Assembly (NCBI GenBank): GCA_041487495.1
Contig: JBGPNN010000182.1
Location: 1-6,911, forward strand
Reading direction: 5' to 3'
DNA length: 6,911 nt
Source of the DNA: JBGPNN01 sp041487495
Lineage (GTDB): Bacteria; Sysuimicrobiota; Sysuimicrobiia; Sysuimicrobiales; Humicultoraceae
The position numbers and the translations under genes are program-made. The notes beneath the pieces are model-generated. The model had not been told where the DNA came from. It saw nothing but the letters and a program-made list of their open reading frames with translations, and did no database searches. Below, one piece after another: positions 5,228-6,911 of this stretch. Positions within the stretch are counted from its first letter, which is position 1. The number at the start of each line of letters is the position of its first letter.

Positions 5228-6604
5228 ATGGCTCAACCCTCCCCAAACGCGCCCGAGTATCCTCGGCCCGAGTGGCTCGTGCAATTTGGGCAGCGTTTGC
5301 GGCTCGCGCGTGGTCGTGCGGGACTCACGCAGGAGGGGCTCGGCGCGCCCGATCTGAGCAAGAGTTTCATCAGCTTGCTGGAAAGCGGGCGATCGTATCC
5401 ATCCGTCGAGACGGTTACTGCGCTAGCCCGCAGGCTCAATACGTCAGTCGCCTCTCTCCTCCTCGACCCTGCTGAACTGCGTCGCGAAACCGCTCTCAAC
5501 GTCCTCCGGCTGGCCGCGGATATGGATCTCCATACCCGGGGTGGCGAAGCCGTCCAGTTGACGGCCGCGGCCGAGGCACTGCTGCCGGACATGCCCGCGG
5601 AGTTGATCGTTCGCGCAGCGCTCGTTCGCGCCCATGCCTCCATCGCGGCCGACCGCCTCGACGAAGCGGCGGTATGGGCGGACGAAGCCGCGGCTGCCGC
5701 GGGCCGTCACCGGCTGGGTAGCGCCGTCGGGATGGCGCTCGCTCTCAAGGGCCTGGTCGAAGTGCGCCGCGGTATGTTCGCCCGCGCCGTTCCGATCCTC
5801 GAAAAGGCGGTCGAAATCATGCGGCGCACGAAGACCGCGCGAACGGAGGAGAACGTCCGCGCCCTCCTCTCGCTCGGAGCCGCCCGTTTCTACCTGGGGC
5901 ATACTGATCGTGCCCAGCGTGCAACCGCGCGGGCGCTCGAACTGGCCACGCGCCTGCGCCTGCATGGGATGCGCGGCCGGGCCCTCACCGGTCTGGCACA
6001 GGTGGAGCGAGCGCGAGGACATCTCGACAACGCCGCGGATCTCCTGGGTCAGGCGCACGACGCGCTGGCGCTCGTCGAGGATCTCAAGGAGATGGCCCGG
6101 GTCCTCAGTAACCTGGGTGTTGTTCGACGCGAGCAACGGCGGTCGACCGATGCCCTCGCGGCGTTCGAACAGGCCCTCCGCATCCGTGAGCGGCTGGGCG
6201 ACATGCGGGGTCACAGCGCCACGTTGGAAGAGATGGCCGCGGCCCTGTTGGACATGGGCCGTCATACTGATGCTGCTCGCGCGGCCCGACGGGCCATCAA
6301 AGAAGCACACGGCGCGGCGGACAACGCCAGAGAAGCCTGGGCTCAGGTGACATTGGGTCGCATTCTGCGCGCGCAAGGACGTCGTGCGGAAGCGATTGAT
6401 ATCCTTCGCGGGGCCGTGTCCACCCTGACGCGGCTCGGCCTCGACAGCCAGGCTGCCAGTGCCGCGGGCGAACTCGGTGTTCTCCTCAGCAACACCGGCA
6501 CCGACGGAGAGGCCACCCAGTATCTGACACAGGCATTTGCCGGCCACCAGCCGGGGTACGGGCGATCGTCGCTCGAATCTGCGATCGAAGGACTCACCGA
6601 CTAG
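5228..6604 (+). CDS. XRE-family HTH regulator with C-terminal TPR domain (RRNPP-like architecture)
   Basis: A cytoplasmic transcriptional regulator of 458 residues. After a Pro-rich 20-residue lead, an XRE/Cro-C1 helix-turn-helix spans about 21-78 (RLRLARGRAGLTQEGLGAPD, then LSKSFISLLESGRSYPSVET and LARRLNTSVASLLL). The rest, about 85-440, is all-helical with tetratricopeptide repeats. Clear copies are ALKGLVEVRRGMFARAVPIL (172-191), ALTGLAQVERARGHLDNAAD (252-271), VLSNLGVVRREQRRSTDALA (292-311), EEMAAALLDMGRHTDAARAA (334-353) and VTLGRILRAQGRRAEAIDIL (374-393). This HTH-TPR order is that of peptide receptors such as PlcR and NprR, and also of less studied regulators without known ligand. The ATG at 5228 sits just behind a strong promoter with almost no leader. 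A small exported-peptide ORF lies directly upstream. The stop codon overlaps that of the convergent acetyltransferase. Targets are unknown; self-regulation through the 9-bp inverted repeat is possible. Confidence 0.93.
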   Translation: MAQPSPNAPEYPRPEWLVQFGQRLRLARGRAGLTQEGLGAPDLSKSFISLLESGRSYPSVETVTALARRLNTSVASLLLDPAELRRETALNVLRLAADMDLHTRGGEAVQLTAAAEALLPDMPAELIVRAALVRAHASIAADRLDEAAVWADEAAAAAGRHRLGSAVGMALALKGLVEVRRGMFARAVPILEKAVEIMRRTKTARTEENVRALLSLGAARFYLGHTDRAQRATARALELATRLRLHGMRGRALTGLAQVERARGHLDNAADLLGQAHDALALVEDLKEMARVLSNLGVVRREQRRSTDALAAFEQALRIRERLGDMRGHSATLEEMAAALLDMGRHTDAARAARRAIKEAHGAADNAREAWAQVTLGRILRAQGRRAEAIDILRGAVSTLTRLGLDSQAASAAGELGVLLSNTGTDGEATQYLTQAFAGHQPGYGRSSLESAIEGLTD

Positions 6605-6911
6605 CAGTCCACCTCGTAAAAGCCGTATGTCGACGTCACGCGAAAACCGCTCGACCGGTACAATCCCACTGCCGGTTCATTATCCGTGGCCACTTCCAGG
6701 AGAATCTCCCTCCAACCCTCGCTGGTGAGCAGCGCAACCGCGTCGCACAGCATCGTTCGCCCATGACCCTGGCGGCGACATGCGGGGAGAACACCGAACC
6801 CAATGATGTACACACGGCCATCGGCGATCACGAGCCCGAAATTCCCGATGATCTCATCCCGCAATCTCGCGAGGAAGTACCGGTGCGTCGGTTTCTGAAG
6901 GTCGCGCGCCA
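6601..6911 (-). CDS. GNAT-family N-acetyltransferase, N-terminus cut by window edge
   Basis: Transfers an acetyl group from acetyl-CoA to an unidentified amine. About 103 C-terminal residues are in the window and the frame is open through the right edge (RDLQKPTHRYFLARLRDEI begins the visible part). A TTG at 6864 could look like a start, but coding similarity continues upstream of it. The segment GRVYIIGFGVLPACRRQGHG carries beta-4 and the acetyl-CoA pyrophosphate loop R/Q-x-x-G-x-G (RRQGHG). It is followed by RTMLCDAVALLTSEGW, then ILLEVATDNEPAVGLYRSSG and FRVTSTYGFYEVDC, the standard RimI-like ending in which LEV..N..A..LY...GF is conserved. Its stop codon (TAG, 6603-6601) overlaps the stop of the XRE-TPR gene in the tetranucleotide CTAG, so transcription from the two converges. 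Confidence 0.87.
   Translation of the reverse strand, partial: ARDLQKPTHRYFLARLRDEIIGNFGLVIADGRVYIIGFGVLPACRRQGHGRTMLCDAVALLTSEGWREILLEVATDNEPAVGLYRSSGFRVTSTYGFYEVDC

Noticed and set aside
5444..6547. A long minus-strand open frame (about 367 codons) opposite the XRE-TPR gene.
   Set aside because: Shadow of high-GC codon use in the real gene; no recognisable domain and no ribosome binding site.

Overview
The window is gene-dense, GC-rich bacterial DNA that reads like chromosomal sequence. I saw no mobile element, tRNA, rRNA or CRISPR array. Three things point to a high-GC Gram-positive-type or neighbouring lineage (Bacillota, Armatimonadota/Sysuimicrobiota- or Chloroflexota-like): a short HisG paired with HisZ, a YerC-type TrpR-like regulator, and an XRE-TPR regulator. 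This placement is an inference from gene content; no marker gene settles it.

The left part (1-3095, minus strand) is a histidine biosynthesis operon, hisZ-hisG-hisD. hisZ and hisG overlap by 4 bp (ATGA), and hisG and hisD are 1 bp apart. hisD runs off the left edge. HisZ and the short HisG together form the ATP phosphoribosyltransferase of the first pathway step; HisD catalyses the last. The hisZ leader carries a credible promoter followed by a tandem inverted repeat built from TTAG/CTAA blocks at 8-bp steps, which is the geometry of a TrpR-family operator. It overlaps the hisZ ribosome binding site.

The middle part (3237-4791) holds a plus-strand MFS exporter of the fosmidomycin-resistance type, divergent from hisZ and convergent with yerC on the minus strand. 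YerC is the TrpR-like family whose orthologues have been proposed as histidine repressors (HisR), so the operator and its likely reader lie within 2 kb of each other. A rho-independent terminator for yerC is written inside the 3' end of the MFS gene.

The right part (4904-6911) begins with an AT-rich promoter island. It is followed by a 44-residue exported-peptide ORF with a very good ribosome binding site, then an XRE-HTH plus TPR regulator (458 aa) driven by its own promoter, apparently on a leaderless mRNA. A small secreted peptide directly upstream of an HTH-TPR protein is the arrangement of peptide-pheromone (RRNPP/Phr-like) systems, and it is the best candidate here for something undescribed. 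A convergent GNAT acetyltransferase, truncated by the right edge, closes the window; its stop codon overlaps that of the regulator.
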